Source: Rotaria macrura (taxonomy: Eukaryota; Rotifera; Eurotatoria; Philodinida; Philodinidae). Taken from it: a stretch of DNA of 64,000 nucleotides. The notes under the pieces are model-generated. The model did no database searches, was not told the origin of the DNA, and saw nothing but the letters and a program-made list of their open reading frames with translations. Numbering within the stretch: the stretch's first letter is position 1; every line of letters begins with the position of its first letter. Below, piece by piece: positions 22,941 through 35,450 of this stretch. The position numbers were made by a program, and so were the translations under genes. The stretch spans positions 1 through 64,000 of the forward strand of contig OENT01000731.1 in NCBI GenBank assembly GCA_900239685.1, read 5' to 3'.

Positions 22941-24259
22941 CATATAAATGTAATGCTTTCTTTTTATTTGACAATGTGTTTGAAACATACCAGTTAAGAG
23001 AGGGTCCATGAAATCACCACCTAAACAAGTTGCAGACGAATTTTCGATTTTGAAATTGACTAGTAGGTTCGATAGAGCACACAAAATTAGCCATATACCT
23101 ACATTTTTAGAGTTTTAGACGAAACCCTTCTTGAGATAAGAGGCGAGTACATCTTTGGCGGTCAAAAAATGCATGCAAAAAATGTGGTTTTTCGGCATTT
23201 TTCTTTCGTCGATCATTTCAGCTCCTAAACGTGATCAAAGCAGTAATTGTTTTATGCCAATCGATAGACCGAAGTTTTCTCTACGAAACTACATGTTTCT
23301 TTTTTCTCTGCAAGCTATTTATAAGTTCTGAGAACTCTGGCATCATATGAGACTACTGAGTTTTTGGTGGGTTTTTACCTGCTTTTTTTCCGTTCTTTCC
23401 AGATGTTTAGCTCCATTTTTCTAGTGCCCGCGCCAGACTTTAAATATTGTTGTAGAGCGTGAAAAAACACATCTTTTGGTCAAAAAACATTTTCGTAAAA
23501 GTACTCGCAACCTTCCCAAAAATTGATAGCAAAATGGTCTAGTGACGTCATTTTCAAACTCAATATTTTTTCAGTATCTCAATCATATCTCGACATCCAA
23601 TTAGCCGTTTTTGACGGGGTTGGTGTCATTCAATAGAGCATTTAAAACTGCATTTGATGCACTGTTACACTCTACATTCTCATTCCTATTTCATGTTATG
23701 GAATCAAGAAAACGAAAAAGTGACAATGTCGAAATCTAGCTCTGTGATGCATATTTTAATTCTAGCTTTGGTAAAATTGCCGATCACAAAGCTCTGATTA
23801 TAATTGCAGTCATTTGAAGTGATTCTACGTGTGCTCAAGTAAAATCGACATGCTTTCAATAGGAGACTCACTGATTTACCGTTGTCACAAGGATGGCAAC
23901 CGGTTGGAATACAACTCGGCCCATTTCAAAATCATTCCAAAAATCGATTTCACTCTGACCGAAATGCTTCCCACAATTGCAATACACGTTTAATAAAGCA
24001 AAACGGCAATTCAGAAGGACGGTTTATAGTAAAATCTTAGAAAAGTGTCCCTAAGCTCGAGACTGAAAAATGCCCCTCCCCCCCTCCCCTCAGCTTTAGT
24101 ATCTGCTATAGCCCACACATTCAAATGATAGAGTAAATTTCTAGCTCAGTAGATAGAGCTCACCTTCGGCTATAGAATGGACCCGAAAAATCTCGAAAAC
24201 TTTCCTGTACTCGAAGTTTTCATGAGACCATACTGAGCATATTCTATGAAAACGCATAG
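22941..24259. other. gene-free stretch, probable old repeat
   Basis: No gene is seen. Phrases such as TTCGATAGAGCA (23068) and CAATAGAGCA (23632) recur and resemble the CGATAGAGCATGC arm of the hAT-like element at 17.7-18.7 kb, so this may be a decayed relative. A C-rich run lies at 24075-24099. An A-box-like TAGCTCAGTAGATAGAGC at about 24143 lacks a matching B box. Confidence 0.35.
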
Positions 24260-24800
24260 TTTCGATAGTTATGTGTCGTGATTATCTCAGCTGCAGTTCA
24301 TCGAAGGAACATCATTTTCATGCAGGATGTACCCCCTATCGTATTTTGAGGCTGCTATTCCGAAATCTCCGAATCTTGCGAGTAAGTAGCTAGGTGAGAT
24401 CTTACCCTCGCTTCCCGACCTCTGAAAACCTTCGAGCCTCCTGACATGATTTTTGAAACACGTTTCTGATCGCATAGGGAACTTGAAATCTCCGCCCCCA
24501 GTCCTAAGCCGCAGTTTAGCTGCTAACCATCTTCGTCTTTCGCTTTGTCTTTGTGTGTTTCTCATTGATTTTTGTTGCAACTTTTTCATTTTCGCCATGT
24601 TTTTGCCCCATGTTCACTTATTCGAGTAGCTCCGTGTCTCCAATGAACTTATCCACTCGTTTCTTTGAAATTTTAGAATCAGATTCTGACACAAACAACT
24701 AATTTTCTCTCCAGTCGTTGCATTTCTATTCATAACCCCTATCAGTCTAGGGCACAGTGAATCGATTTTCGATGTTGATGAACGTTACTTGTATGGATGA
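24260..24800 (-). repeat. fragment of the Helentron-like copy-2 internal module
   Basis: The reverse complement aligns with 13270-13860. Shared landmarks are ACAAGTAACGTTCATCGACG-like, AGAGAAAATTAGTTGTTTGT, TCAGAATCTGAT, AATCATGTCAGG, GCTCGAAGG, TCTCACCTA and TAGCCTCAAAAT or CAGCCTCAAAAT. The hairpin at 13678-13722 is missing here. Neither Helentron terminus is visible, so this is an internal fragment or a related element. The 103-codon minus-strand frame in it is not supported as a gene. Confidence 0.7.
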
Positions 24801-25255
24801 ATATTTGAGAATGATTAAAACAATAATAATGCATAGATCTCATGTAGAAATACCAAATTACCTGTTACTAGACAATTCAATCTGTTAGGAAAGACATCAA
24901 TGCATAGTAAAAGTGGTTGCTGTTAAAATAATAGTGCTCTATATTTCATTGTGATCGAAAAGCAGTAAAAGCATCTACAGAAGAGATCGATTGATTTACT
25001 TGTTGCGGTGCATTGCATATAATGCCGAGTTTCAATAATAGAACAGAATGACACTTCACTTCGCAGTGTGTCAACAACATTCGTTGTAGAGAATAAAATA
25101 GTTTATCCCTGCTGTCATGTCCCACGTTCTTCGTTATACGGCTCGTCTCTTTTTCTCTCTTTTTTCGTTCTTTCATCGCATGTTAATTACTTGCTACGCA
25201 AATAGCAATCTCGTTGCTCTTTTTTCTATAACACTCTCGGCATGTGCTTGCGAGC
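24801..25255. promoter_or_regulatory. 5' flank of the Baeyer-Villiger monooxygenase gene with overlapping mini-uORF
   Basis: No TATA box is obvious. A pyrimidine-rich run (TTGCTCTTTTTTCTATAACA, about 25213-25232) precedes an AG immediately upstream of the start codon, which could be a trans-splice acceptor, as bdelloids are known to use spliced leaders. If the transcript is not trimmed there, an upstream ATG at 25242 opens a five-codon frame whose TGA (25257-25259) overlaps the main ATG as ATGA. Confidence 0.35.
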
Positions 25256-26896
25256 ATGAGTGATACAGAAACTAGCAATAATACTCAAAAAATGACGTCG
25301 AGAACTTTCGATGTTGTAATTATTGGTGGTGGTTTCGCTGGACTTTACATGTTACATCGTTTGCGTCGAGTTGGCTTTTCTGCAAAAATCATCGAAGAAG
25401 CCGATGGTATCGGTGGTGTATGGTACTGGAATTGTTATCCAGGTGCACGTTGTGACATTGAAGCGATGCAATACTCTTATTCGTTCTCCGAAGAATTGCA
25501 ACAAGAATGGAAATGGACTGAATTACTTCCTGCTCAACCAGAAATATTACGTTATCTAAATTATGTTGCTGATAAATTTGATTTACGCAAAGATATTGAA
25601 CTCGGAACTCGAGTAAATTCTGTCGTTTTTAACGAGAATCAAAGTCGATGGGAGATACAGACAAGTCGAGGTGATCAAATATCTGCAAATTTTTGTGTGA
25701 TGGCCACGGGTTGTCTATCAGTTCCTCAAACGCCTCACATCAAGGGACTCGAAACTTTCAAAGGACATCATTATCATACGGGTCGTTGGCCACAGACACA
25801 TGTCAATCTTTGCGGTCGCCGAGTTGCCATTTTCGGAACAGGTTCATCTGGAGTTCAAGCGATCCCAGTTATCGCTGAACATGCCAAGCATTTGTTTGTA
25901 TTTCAACGAACGGCAAATTTTTCTGTTCCAGCACGAAATAAACCACTCGATCCGGAATATGAACAATGGTGGAAATCGAATTATGCTGAACATCGAAAAC
26001 AAATGTTGGACACGATTACTGGTTGTTTAGTTTCCGGCATGAAAAATTGTTCTGCAATGTCGGTGACACCAGAAGCGCGATCGGAAGAATATGAAAAACA
26101 GTGGCAAAACGGAAGTCTCAATTTCCTAGCATCATTCAACGATCTAGTTCTAAATCCAGAGGCAAATGAAACGGCAGCTAAGTTTTTACGTACTAAAATT
26201 CGAGAAATTGTTAAAGATACAACAGTAGCCGAAAAATTACTCCCGCATGGCTTTCCAGTTGTTCCTAAACGTCTTTGTCTCGACACCAATTATTTCGAAA
26301 CATTTAATCGTGACAATGTAACCTTGATAGATCTTCAAAAAGAACCCATCGACGAAATAACACCAACGGGAATTCGAATCTGCAATAAAATCTACGAACT
26401 AGATGATATTGTGTTTGCTACGGGATTCGATGCAATGACAGGAGCTTTACTTCAAATCGATATTCGAGGCCGAGCAGGTAAGACTCTCCGAGAAAAATGG
26501 ACTGATGGCCCATGTACCTATCTCGGTCTCATGACAAGCGATTTTCCAAATTTATTTATGCTAAACGGTCCCGGTAGCCCAGCTGCATTCGCCAACGCGG
26601 CTCTTTGTATTGAACAACATGTTGATTGGGTAACTGCTTGTCTTGTTCATCTTCGCACGAATCATCACAAGATCATCGAGCCGAACGTAGACGCAGAGAA
26701 TGACTGGGTCAAGCACGTTAATGCCGTTGCTAATTTTACTCTCTTTTCCAAGGCAGAGTGTTGGTACAATGGAGCGAATATTGAAGGCAAGCCAAAGGTT
26801 TTCATGCCATATGTAGGTGGTTTTAATAATTACAGAAATAAGTGTCAAGATGTTGTATCGAATGGGTACAAAGGTTTCGTCTTGTCTAACCATTAG
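25256..26896 (+). CDS. type I Baeyer-Villiger monooxygenase (flavin- and NADPH-dependent)
   Basis: An intact, intronless 546-residue enzyme that would insert oxygen next to a ketone carbonyl, making esters or lactones. From the ATG at 25256, the FAD-binding GGGFAG is at 24-29. The BVMO fingerprint GGVWYWNCYPGARCD is at about 53-67. VMATG is at 148-152, and the diagnostic FxGxxxHxxxWP (FKGHHYHTGRWP) is at 168-179. The NADPH-binding GTGSSG is at 194-199, PKRLCLDTNYF with the expected catalytic Arg at about 339, and FATGFDAMTG further on. Length and motif order match cyclohexanone- and phenylacetone-monooxygenase relatives. A frame extension to 25244 begins with GTG and is unlikely to be used. 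Base composition is visibly richer in GC than the flanks. Animals generally lack this family, which is common in bacteria and fungi, so horizontal acquisition is likely. The substrate cannot be told. Confidence 0.93.
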   Translation: MSDTETSNNTQKMTSRTFDVVIIGGGFAGLYMLHRLRRVGFSAKIIEEADGIGGVWYWNCYPGARCDIEAMQYSYSFSEELQQEWKWTELLPAQPEILRYLNYVADKFDLRKDIELGTRVNSVVFNENQSRWEIQTSRGDQISANFCVMATGCLSVPQTPHIKGLETFKGHHYHTGRWPQTHVNLCGRRVAIFGTGSSGVQAIPVIAEHAKHLFVFQRTANFSVPARNKPLDPEYEQWWKSNYAEHRKQMLDTITGCLVSGMKNCSAMSVTPEARSEEYEKQWQNGSLNFLASFNDLVLNPEANETAAKFLRTKIREIVKDTTVAEKLLPHGFPVVPKRLCLDTNYFETFNRDNVTLIDLQKEPIDEITPTGIRICNKIYELDDIVFATGFDAMTGALLQIDIRGRAGKTLREKWTDGPCTYLGLMTSDFPNLFMLNGPGSPAAFANAALCIEQHVDWVTACLVHLRTNHHKIIEPNVDAENDWVKHVNAVANFTLFSKAECWYNGANIEGKPKVFMPYVGGFNNYRNKCQDVVSNGYKGFVLSNH

Positions 26897-29800
26897 TTGG
26901 AGATATAGCTCGTAAGTCAATTCGAATGACTCTCAAAAGATTAAATTAACAAGCATTATATTGATTACTTTTAAGTCTCTTTTCAATATATGGGCGTAAT
27001 AATAAATTGATATGAAAATAAGAACTATCAGAAGCTTTGGAAATTCAAGATTATGTTAAGATAAATGAACTGATGAATTCTCTGTAATTTCTTTTAGTGA
27101 ATATTTGAAGAAAAATTGAATACTGTACTCAAAACTGAACAACAATCGATAGAATCGAAGTGTAACTAAACAACTAGTGTTCTACAATTGAATATGTTAT
27201 AAATAGAGTTTTAGAAAGTCTTTATTGATTAAAATTAATGAAAGAAAAAAATTTAAAAAGATTTTCTATAGACTTTGTAACGATAAGCGCCTAATTATGA
27301 TCCTAATGAAGAATTCAATCAAGAACAATAGTCAACACATCGAGAAAGAATACGATCCATCGATTCAACTATTTCCTAAGCAGCATCACTTACAAAAGAA
27401 ACATGCATAAATCCATTCTTATTCTATTTAACACATTAACTACAATATTGGTTATTCTATGATGTCATACACCGTTTGCCGTATCACCAATGAAGAAAAC
27501 AGTGAGAACATCTAAATTCGTTTAAGTTGGTCAAATTTGAATCAGAAGGCCAATGAGTATAAACGCAGCCAATTCAAATATTCTGTTACGACAATAAGGT
27601 AGTCCGATTCATAGAAATATATTTAAAGTTATTCTCCAGCGAAAGGCATGCATCGCATCGTAAATGACAAATGCAGTTATTGCATTCACCGTGGTTCTTG
27701 ATTTAGGCAATAAGAATACTTTTATCTAAGTCTGGTATCGATCGTTATATGGAATATCGATACGAGTCGCGTGTATAGTGATTAATTGTTGGAAGTCGGA
27801 GTCATAAGTGCTTTTACCATAATGGTATTATTTTGTACAATAATTCACAATGCTTTTTTCTGAAGTATAAATAGAAATTTTAATGTGGTGTCATGTAAAT
27901 ATAACTGACGAACCGTTAGGATGAAACTGTTGTTTTATTGTTAATAGATTAGAAAGAAGATTGATTTTTATTATAAGATTTTGAATCCTCTAAATTAACA
28001 CGTAAAAAAGTAAGACCAAACTCTGTGACAGACGACTTCTGGAAACTTGTGGAAAACCAAACAAATTTTTTATACATTATTTACTTGTATTTCGTTGCTT
28101 TTTTGAACAACAATTCGAAAGTCTCACCATATCCTAAAAAAACAATTCTATTTTTTGGAATTCCATGGTGGTCGATATCTTTTGAATAGCTCAGATATAA
28201 TTGTTTGCATCTAGGATAGAAATTTCACACTAAATATTGACAAGATGAAATTTTATAGCTCTTCGTGATACCATTATATACTAGATTCTTAGTCAAACTG
28301 CGAGGATTAAAAACGCATATATTAGAAATTCGAATTTATTTCTAGGATTTTCTTCAAATCATTTTAGACCATGTACAAATATTCAAGTGTAATGTTCAAG
28401 AATATTTACCTAGATCAAATAAGTATTTTCACAAAGCCAAATGGGAAAAACATGCGAAAGTAAAACAACAAATAATTGAAATGAAGTTATCGTCACTAAA
28501 CATGATTTTTCACTCTGAAAAAAGTTTATTATTTGAATCAGTTGATTATTACATGATGATTGTGTGTGTGATTTGTATCTTAAAATCTTAATTTCAAGTA
28601 AACATGGCTGAAACATTATCATTTAGTTGAGCATCGATCAACAGTGCAATTAAGAAATCGAGAGTGTATGTATTGTAAAATGGAAAAAGTCGACATCCTT
28701 TCATTCCTCTTCACTCGAATGCAATCCTATTACGAATAAAAATAATAAACATGGATATGCTGCATCTTGCTTTCAAATTGTAACAAATAGATATAATATA
28801 AATCCATGTACTATTGTAATCATCGAAACACAATGTTTTCCTTAAAAACAACACTTCAAAATCAATGAAGATTTTATCATTCGAGTGGTAAGGTGCTGTC
28901 GCCCATAGTGATCAAGGTTTCAACATCTATAAATTTAGATTAATTAGTTGAGGAACGGGTGATAGCTTATGATATTTTCAGAATTGGACATAGTTGTCAC
29001 TTTTTAACTAAAAATTATATATAGCTGAAAATTGTCGCTGAACGGTAGTGCATTGCATCATTCCGTAAAAAGTGATGTAGAAACTTTTTCTTTCTTAGGG
29101 AAATTTAAAATCTACAGTATTAGTCTTCAATATGAATAGCTTTTTCGTCAAAAGAGATTTGATGATACCTTCGACGGTATCGAATATTTTGTTACGAGGC
29201 ATTGGTTTATCTAAAATGTAAATATCATGAGAACATACGTAGTGTTAGAGGGATACAGTGAAGTGAGAATCATTAAATCTTTAGCAGTTATTGGTGAGAA
29301 AAAAGATTTGCAAATCGTTTCAAAATAAATGGAATGACCTGTAGTGACGTTTTTTTTTCGCACAGTCAGGCTGATTGCTCCCCTAATACAAAGCAATTTA
29401 TCATGATCTATTTTCTCCTCGATGCTAATCAATAACTTAGTCCGTTTCTCATCTTTCATTTCTCATGAATCAATAATGTGTTGGAAACTCTTTACAAATG
29501 TCATAACACACAAAAACCATTGATAGTGATTTTTTAATAGTATTTCTTAAGTTTATTTTCTATGCCACTGTTATATATAAGTATTATGATATCATGGTGA
29601 AAGTTTACACAATGAAAATTGAAATGTTTGTTTGTAATTGTGAATCAGCGCAAACGATGTTGTGCTTTTTCGACACTATTCGAACAGATGAGTATTATCT
29701 AGCAAATCGTTTAATACACCAATACGCGATGAAAAAGATGGAATATCAAATGTTGTGAAAACCTGTTAATACTTTTCACTGCATAACATTGTCTGTCAAC

Positions 29801-32688
29801 AAAATAAAACATGTCCTTGCTTTCTACATGCTAGCTCTCAATTCTAGACACACTCTTTTTATTTTCTCTTTCTGATCTACGAGAAAAAAGTGAAAAACTA
29901 TGTACGCACATGGCCCATCACATGTCATTGTGTCTGTTGCAGCATGAAGATTGTATTTTCATTGATTTAAGCGAGTAGACAAAATAATTTATTGCAATAA
30001 GAAAGAGATCCTTGTAATAGGAAACTATTTGAATCTTTGAGCATAAACTTGTGATAAGAATTCAATGAGCAAGTGATTAATTATTCGTTAAGGATTAATT
30101 ATAATCTTTTTGTAGAAGACTACAAATTAAAAAGAGAATGAACTCAGTAAATAGCCCAAGTGCTACGTTAACGTAGCAATGGGCTGCCCGAAAGTCGTCG
30201 GAGAAGCAATCAATAGCAATCGGTAAATGCACCACTGAAATCGATCTTAATTTCAATCCAGAATATGTCACTTTCTCATGTCTCGAGATTTACCCGCAAC
30301 TTCTCGTAGTATACTTCGTGGGAATTAATGATTGTATATGAATTTTTATACACTCGTCTGTTTTATAGTTGATTCCGAATCATCATCAGTTTGCATGAAG
30401 ATTTGTTCAAATTAATCGATATTTTTACTCAACAGGAAAGAGCTTTCCAAACGCTCAAAATAATATTAGCAATATTTGACAATATTCAGCTCGAAATTTT
30501 CATTTTTGCTGCTTTGATTTATTTTCTTGTTTTTCTTAAGTTAAAAATAAAAACAAAAGAGGACGAACAATAAAATCGATTTCATAGAACAAACTCGAAA
30601 TTATTATCGAGACAATTTGATACAAGTATTGCACGATGATGACTTGAATAAATTGTGTCGAACGAAGGATTCACTGTGTTGATGTTGTCTTTCGCCATTC
30701 CCATGACGTCTTCCGTGATGTATACTAATGTCACCTAGTACTAAACGACTTTCATCTTATCGATTTCTCATTCCCGATACGATTCGTACCTTGTAACAAA
30801 AATTGGATAGTCCGGATCATGGTCGTGTATATCGAAGGAACTGGTTGATATGTTTGATGTTATGGGTGCAAGAAAAAACAAAACAACCATAATACATTCG
30901 TTTAAGCTTATGATTTCGAATTTAGAACTATCTTAAAAATACACTTAACATATATATATATATATATATAAGGATGCAGCTAGTTCAGCTACATCCATGA
31001 TCAAAGAACTCAAAGTGATACTTGTAGACGAATAACAACGGGTGTATTATAAGTGCTTTGAAAAGATAATGTTTGTGAAGAAATGTTTTGAAGTACCAGA
31101 ACATGTTGACTCACCGAAGTGTTATCAAATCAGAATTCTATTGCAGAAAGTTTCATGTCGAATAGAACTGTCTGCTTATCGATTTAAATGATCACACATT
31201 GGTCCTCATCTATTGCAGGCTATCTGGTATAGACTTTGAGGGTGTGGGTGTGGATATGGGTGAAAAGAAAAATCCCAGCAATGCAGTATGAATAGAACTA
31301 ACATATTTTTAATCATTGGTTACAATAATTATCTCGGTAATAGGCAATTCGTCGGTTCCCCCTTAGATAAGTCTGGTTTAATGCAAAAACAATGTGCAAC
31401 ACAGATCTTGATAAAATGTGAATACGAAGAAATATTCTAAGTTTAGTCGATTCTCATCAAAGGCTCCAATAATATTCGCATTAACATAAAACATAGTATC
31501 ATTCACAAGTGACTTTTCTTGAGACAAAAAGCTTCAATGAAGAAAAGCATTTAAAAATTATTCATATATTCTCTTATTAAGTTCAACTCTATTGTGCTTA
31601 CTAAAATCAGGTACACAAATGACGAAGAAAATATTAAAACAAAATGTATTGAATTATAAGATTTGTTTTTTAGCAGCCTTGAGACATAATAAAACTACTT
31701 GATAGAAGCCATCTTTTCTATCAGTAAATCTGTTTCATTAATCTTTCAAAGGACATATTATTGAATTACATCTGCTCGCTTAAGAGTCCATTTGAGAAGA
31801 TAAACTTTTCGTAATAGACGAACTTGATTCTTTTAAAAAAATATAGTTCAAAACGCAAAACAATTCTAAATACGATGTTTTCAAATAATCAATACAATGT
31901 AACACAAAACAAACGAAAGAAAGAACTAATAGAATACTTGACACGTGCTACGTTGCTTTCTATCTATTTTACTTTAACATATATATTGTGCAAGAAAATT
32001 CAATTGAGATAACGCAATAGTGTAAAGAGAACGAATAACATAATTTTCATTAAACATAGAGATAAGTAGGATGAATCGAAAGACCTTTTTTCGTACTTTT
32101 GCCATTGTAGCTCTATATTTTCGTCTTTTCAAAAGATAGAAAAAATTATCTTCACAAATAGTCTACAACAAACCTCTTCCTTGAAGTTTATGTTTTCAGA
32201 TTTTCAACATCTTATGGGAAACAGACCCCGCGCTAATTTATTCGAAAGTCTTAGAGCATTATTGATTTATCACTATCTGTGGCCGGTGAAGAATTGTTCA
32301 TTATGTATAGTGGAGCAAAGGTATAATCTTAACAAACTTCATTCAGCTTATAAAGTAAAATAAAAGTTTCGCATTTATTTTTTGTTCGATTATGACGATT
32401 CTTTCACTAACAAGAAGCACAATTATTTCTCTGCAGACTGAATGAATGAATACAATACCCGGTCCCGACAGATAAACCTCGTTTTCTTAATTAGAAACTA
32501 ATTAGTATCTGTTGCTGTTATGAGAAATGAATCAAAAGTTCGCGTGGGATTCCGTCTAACTCCTACAGCAGGATCCCACAGTCAATTCCACTTCTGTATT
32601 CAGATAGGATTCTGTTGTTTTTATTTAAGAAAAATACCCATACAATCTGATCGGCTCCAATTATTTGAATGATTCTTACAGGACTACG
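26897..32688. other. 5.8 kb gene-free AT-rich stretch
   Basis: No protein family is recognised. Notable items are a (TA)n run at about 30951-30970, a perfect 18-bp palindrome with an outer AGCCCA/TGGGCT stem at 30153-30185, and GGGTGTGGGTGTGGATATGGG at 31240-31260, which reads as degenerate TGTGGG units. A 60-codon hydrophobic frame at 30391 starts on TTG, not ATG, and is not accepted. Confidence 0.5.
31239..31262 (+). repeat. interstitial telomere-like tract (TGTGGG type)
   Basis: The sequence GGTGTGGGTGTGGATATGGG contains three successive six-base units TGTGGG, TGTGGA and TATGGG. TGTGGG is the telomere repeat reported for bdelloid rotifers. Confidence 0.55.
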
Positions 32689-33438
32689 CCCTAGTCGAAT
32701 ATCTTGTAAGCAAGATCTTGACCAATATCAAGGGTACAGACAAGTGAACAGATCTTGAAAATTTAGGTACAAGATAATCGTATTGTCTTGTACCAAGATC
32801 TTATTACAGATCTTAGGTACGAATCCATAATATCTTGGATACGTACTAAGATAAAACGCGTTGCGTGTGTCGTGATTTGCGACTCCATGTACGTCACATT
32901 TTGAAGATGTGATTCGAACCTATCGTGCAGCGCATTTTTTATTTTTTCTGTAAAAACGTATTATGATATTTTTTTACTATTTTCAATTTATTTATTCTCC
33001 CCCCAACAATTCAAGCAAGTCAGATCTTGGGACTTGACTAGCTGTGCGTTGGCCGGATCTCCGCGAGACTACTTCAGGGAAATCCTCTCCCAATCATTGA
33101 TCGAGATCAGCATGTTCTGGAATAATTAATAATCAAGAAATAGTATTGAAGAAAATATTTTGAAAATGAATGTTTCCTATGGTCAATCATGTTGTTTATA
33201 TACGACTGCATATGCATAACAGAACGGTGAATGACTACTAGTGGACATCTAATTATACGAATGATGTCGCTTTATGTGTTGCTCAAGATCTTGTGAGAAG
33301 ATAATAGTAACCGATATCTTGTCCATGATCTAGCCAAGATCTTAGGTACAGAGATATGTGATACAACTAAGATATATACATGCAAATTATCTTTTCAAGA
33401 TCTTGATAAGATCTTGCTTACAAGATGTTCGACTAGGG
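32689..33438. mobile_element. inverted-repeat element with CAAGATCTTG clusters
   Basis: The termini CCCTAGTCGAATATCTTGTA and the inverted CCCTAGTCGAACATCTTGTA match over at least 31 bp with one difference. The similarity extends weakly outwards through AGGAC, so the true ends may be about 10 bp further out. Both ends carry repeated CAAGATCTTG-like palindromes. The middle contains the dispersed repeat shared with 3770-4180. No transposase and no clear target duplication were seen. Confidence 0.75.
32865..33245 (+). repeat. dispersed repeat, copy 2
   Basis: This is the counterpart of 3770-4180 and forms the core of the inverted-repeat element at 32689-33438. Shared phrases include CATGTTGTTTATATAC and GTGAATGACTA. 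Confidence 0.6.
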
Positions 33439-33529
33439 TGGTTGTCCTACATGGATAAGAGTGCTTATGGGGCCATCTTCGGGAGAATAGGCTAACCAGG
33501 AACATAAAACCCCGCAGTGTTTATATAGT

Positions 33530-35450
33530 TAATGGCAGTATTTATTATGAATGAAATGTTGTCAAAAAAACTCAAGAATGCAATTTCTCAGTCTTCTGTT
33601 ACTTGCGGAAATCATACACATGTTACCAAATTTCCGTCACAAAATCAACGGTTTCTTATAATCGAGTATGTTATTTTTATTTCGGTAGATTCTATTATTA
33701 ATGAAGATGATAACGATACCTACTATGCTATTTATTAAATTCAATGCATAGTCACTAAACTAACCATTCAATAATTCTAATAGATATATTAATCTTATGA
33801 CTGTATTATAATCGAATACTACGCGTGTAATGAGGAACCACGGTTTTTGTGAGACTGAACTTTCATGAAAACGAAATCTATGGGTAAATATACGTTTTGC
33901 TTGTGTACGTCTTAATCAATTTTTTTTTCTTAAGTGCCATTAGAACTAAGTAAATAGATGGCTCTCTCGGTTAACCTTGATTTGATGATTAATGCATTCT
34001 TATTAATAGAATGTTTACGATACCGACAAATAAGTAAAGGTAATATTGAAAACAGAGAGAAATCCTTAATGTTTATTAAATAGTACATTTCGTATGAGTA
34101 AAATGTTGTCAACAAAAGTGAAGAATGCAATTTCTCAATCTTCTGTTTCTGATAGAAATCATATAAATGTTACCAGAATTCAGGGACAAAATTAACGATT
34201 TCATATTATCCAATATGTTCTTTTTATTTCGCTGGATTCTACTATTAATGAAGATGATAACGATACCTACTATTCTATTTATTAACTTTAATGCATAGTC
34301 ACGAAACAAACCATTCATTAATTCTAATAGATATATTATTTTTATGCCTGTATTATAATCGAATTCTACGTTTAATGTGGCGCCATGCTTTTTATAAAAC
34401 TGAACTTCAGTGAAATAAATTATAAGGGTAAAAATACCTTTCATTTGTGTACGTTTTGATCAACTGTTTTTCTGAACTTTCATTGGAAATAAGTAAATAG
34501 ATGGTTCTCTCGATCAACCTTGATTTGATGATTCATTCACATGTTTTAATGGAATGTTTACGATACTGCCAAATAAGTAAATATAATATTGAAAACAGAG
34601 AGAAATCGTTAGCGTTTATTAAATGGTACATTTCGTATGAGTAAAATCTTGCCAACAAAACTCAAGAATGCAATTTCTCAGTCTTCTGTTACTGACAGAA
34701 ATCATACAAATTCTACCAGAATTCGGTTACAAAATTAACGATTTCGTATTATCCAATATGTTATTTTTATTTCGCTGGATTCTACTATTATTGAAGATGA
34801 TAACGATACCTACTATTCTATTTATTAACTTTAATGCATAGTCACTAATCGAACCATTCAATAATTCTAATAGATATATTAATCTTATGACTGTTTATCA
34901 TCAAATTCTACGTGTAATGTGGCGCCATGGTTTATGTGAGACTGAGTTTGCGTGTAAACGAAATATATACGTAACTATACATTTTGTTTTTGTACGTTTT
35001 GATCAAACCTTTTTTTTAAAGTGTCATTAGAGCTGATAAAATAAGTGGCTCTTTCAATCAACCTTGATTTGATGATTAATGCATATGTATTAATAGAATG
35101 TTTACAATACTGACAAATCAATCAACGTGATATTGAAAACAGAGACAAGTCGTTAACATTAATTGCATAATAGATTCAATGTGAAGCGAAATGTTGTCAA
35201 CAGAACTCAACAGTGTGATTTCTCAATCTTCTCCTAATTATAGAGCTCATAGAAATCTTAACGAAATACCGTCACAAAATTTACGATTTGGTATGACTCT
35301 TTTCTTATTTGACTAGATTCTACTAATAGTTAGGAAAATGATGATACCTACTCATTTATTTATCAAGTTGGATACATATTCCAATTAAGCGAAACATTCA
35401 GCAATTATAATAGATGAATTATTTTTATCACTGCTATCACAATTTAAAAA
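33530..35450 (+). repeat. tandem repeat, about 545-bp unit, 3.5-4 copies
   Basis: The anchor AAATGTTGTC (with variants) recurs at about 33554, 34101, 34644 and 35189, spacings of 547, 543 and 545 bp. It is followed each time by AAGAATGCAATTTCTCAGTC-like, GATAACGATACCTAC or close variants, and TTCTAATAGATATATTA. Units differ by many substitutions and small indels, so the array is not recent. Each unit has only short open frames, with no conserved protein. This could be a satellite or a tandemly amplified element. Confidence 0.85.

Noticed and set aside
24143-24200. Possible tRNA from TAGCTCAGTAGATAGAGC
   Set aside because: Only the A box fits; no B box, T stem or terminator follows.
24287-24598. 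103-codon minus-strand frame rich in Lys/Arg
   Set aside because: It lies in the repeat shared with the Helentron-like element at 13.3-13.9 kb, where the frame is not kept.
25244-25255. Four-codon upstream extension of the BVMO frame
   Set aside because: It begins with GTG, which is not a usual eukaryotic start; the first in-frame ATG is 25256.
30391-30573. 60-codon frame with a hydrophobic span
   Set aside because: It starts on TTG with no internal Met before the span, and has no recognisable family or splice context.
33530-35450. CRISPR-like or clustered gene array
   Set aside because: The units are about 545 bp and diverged throughout, with no short constant repeat and variable spacer pattern and no conserved frame.
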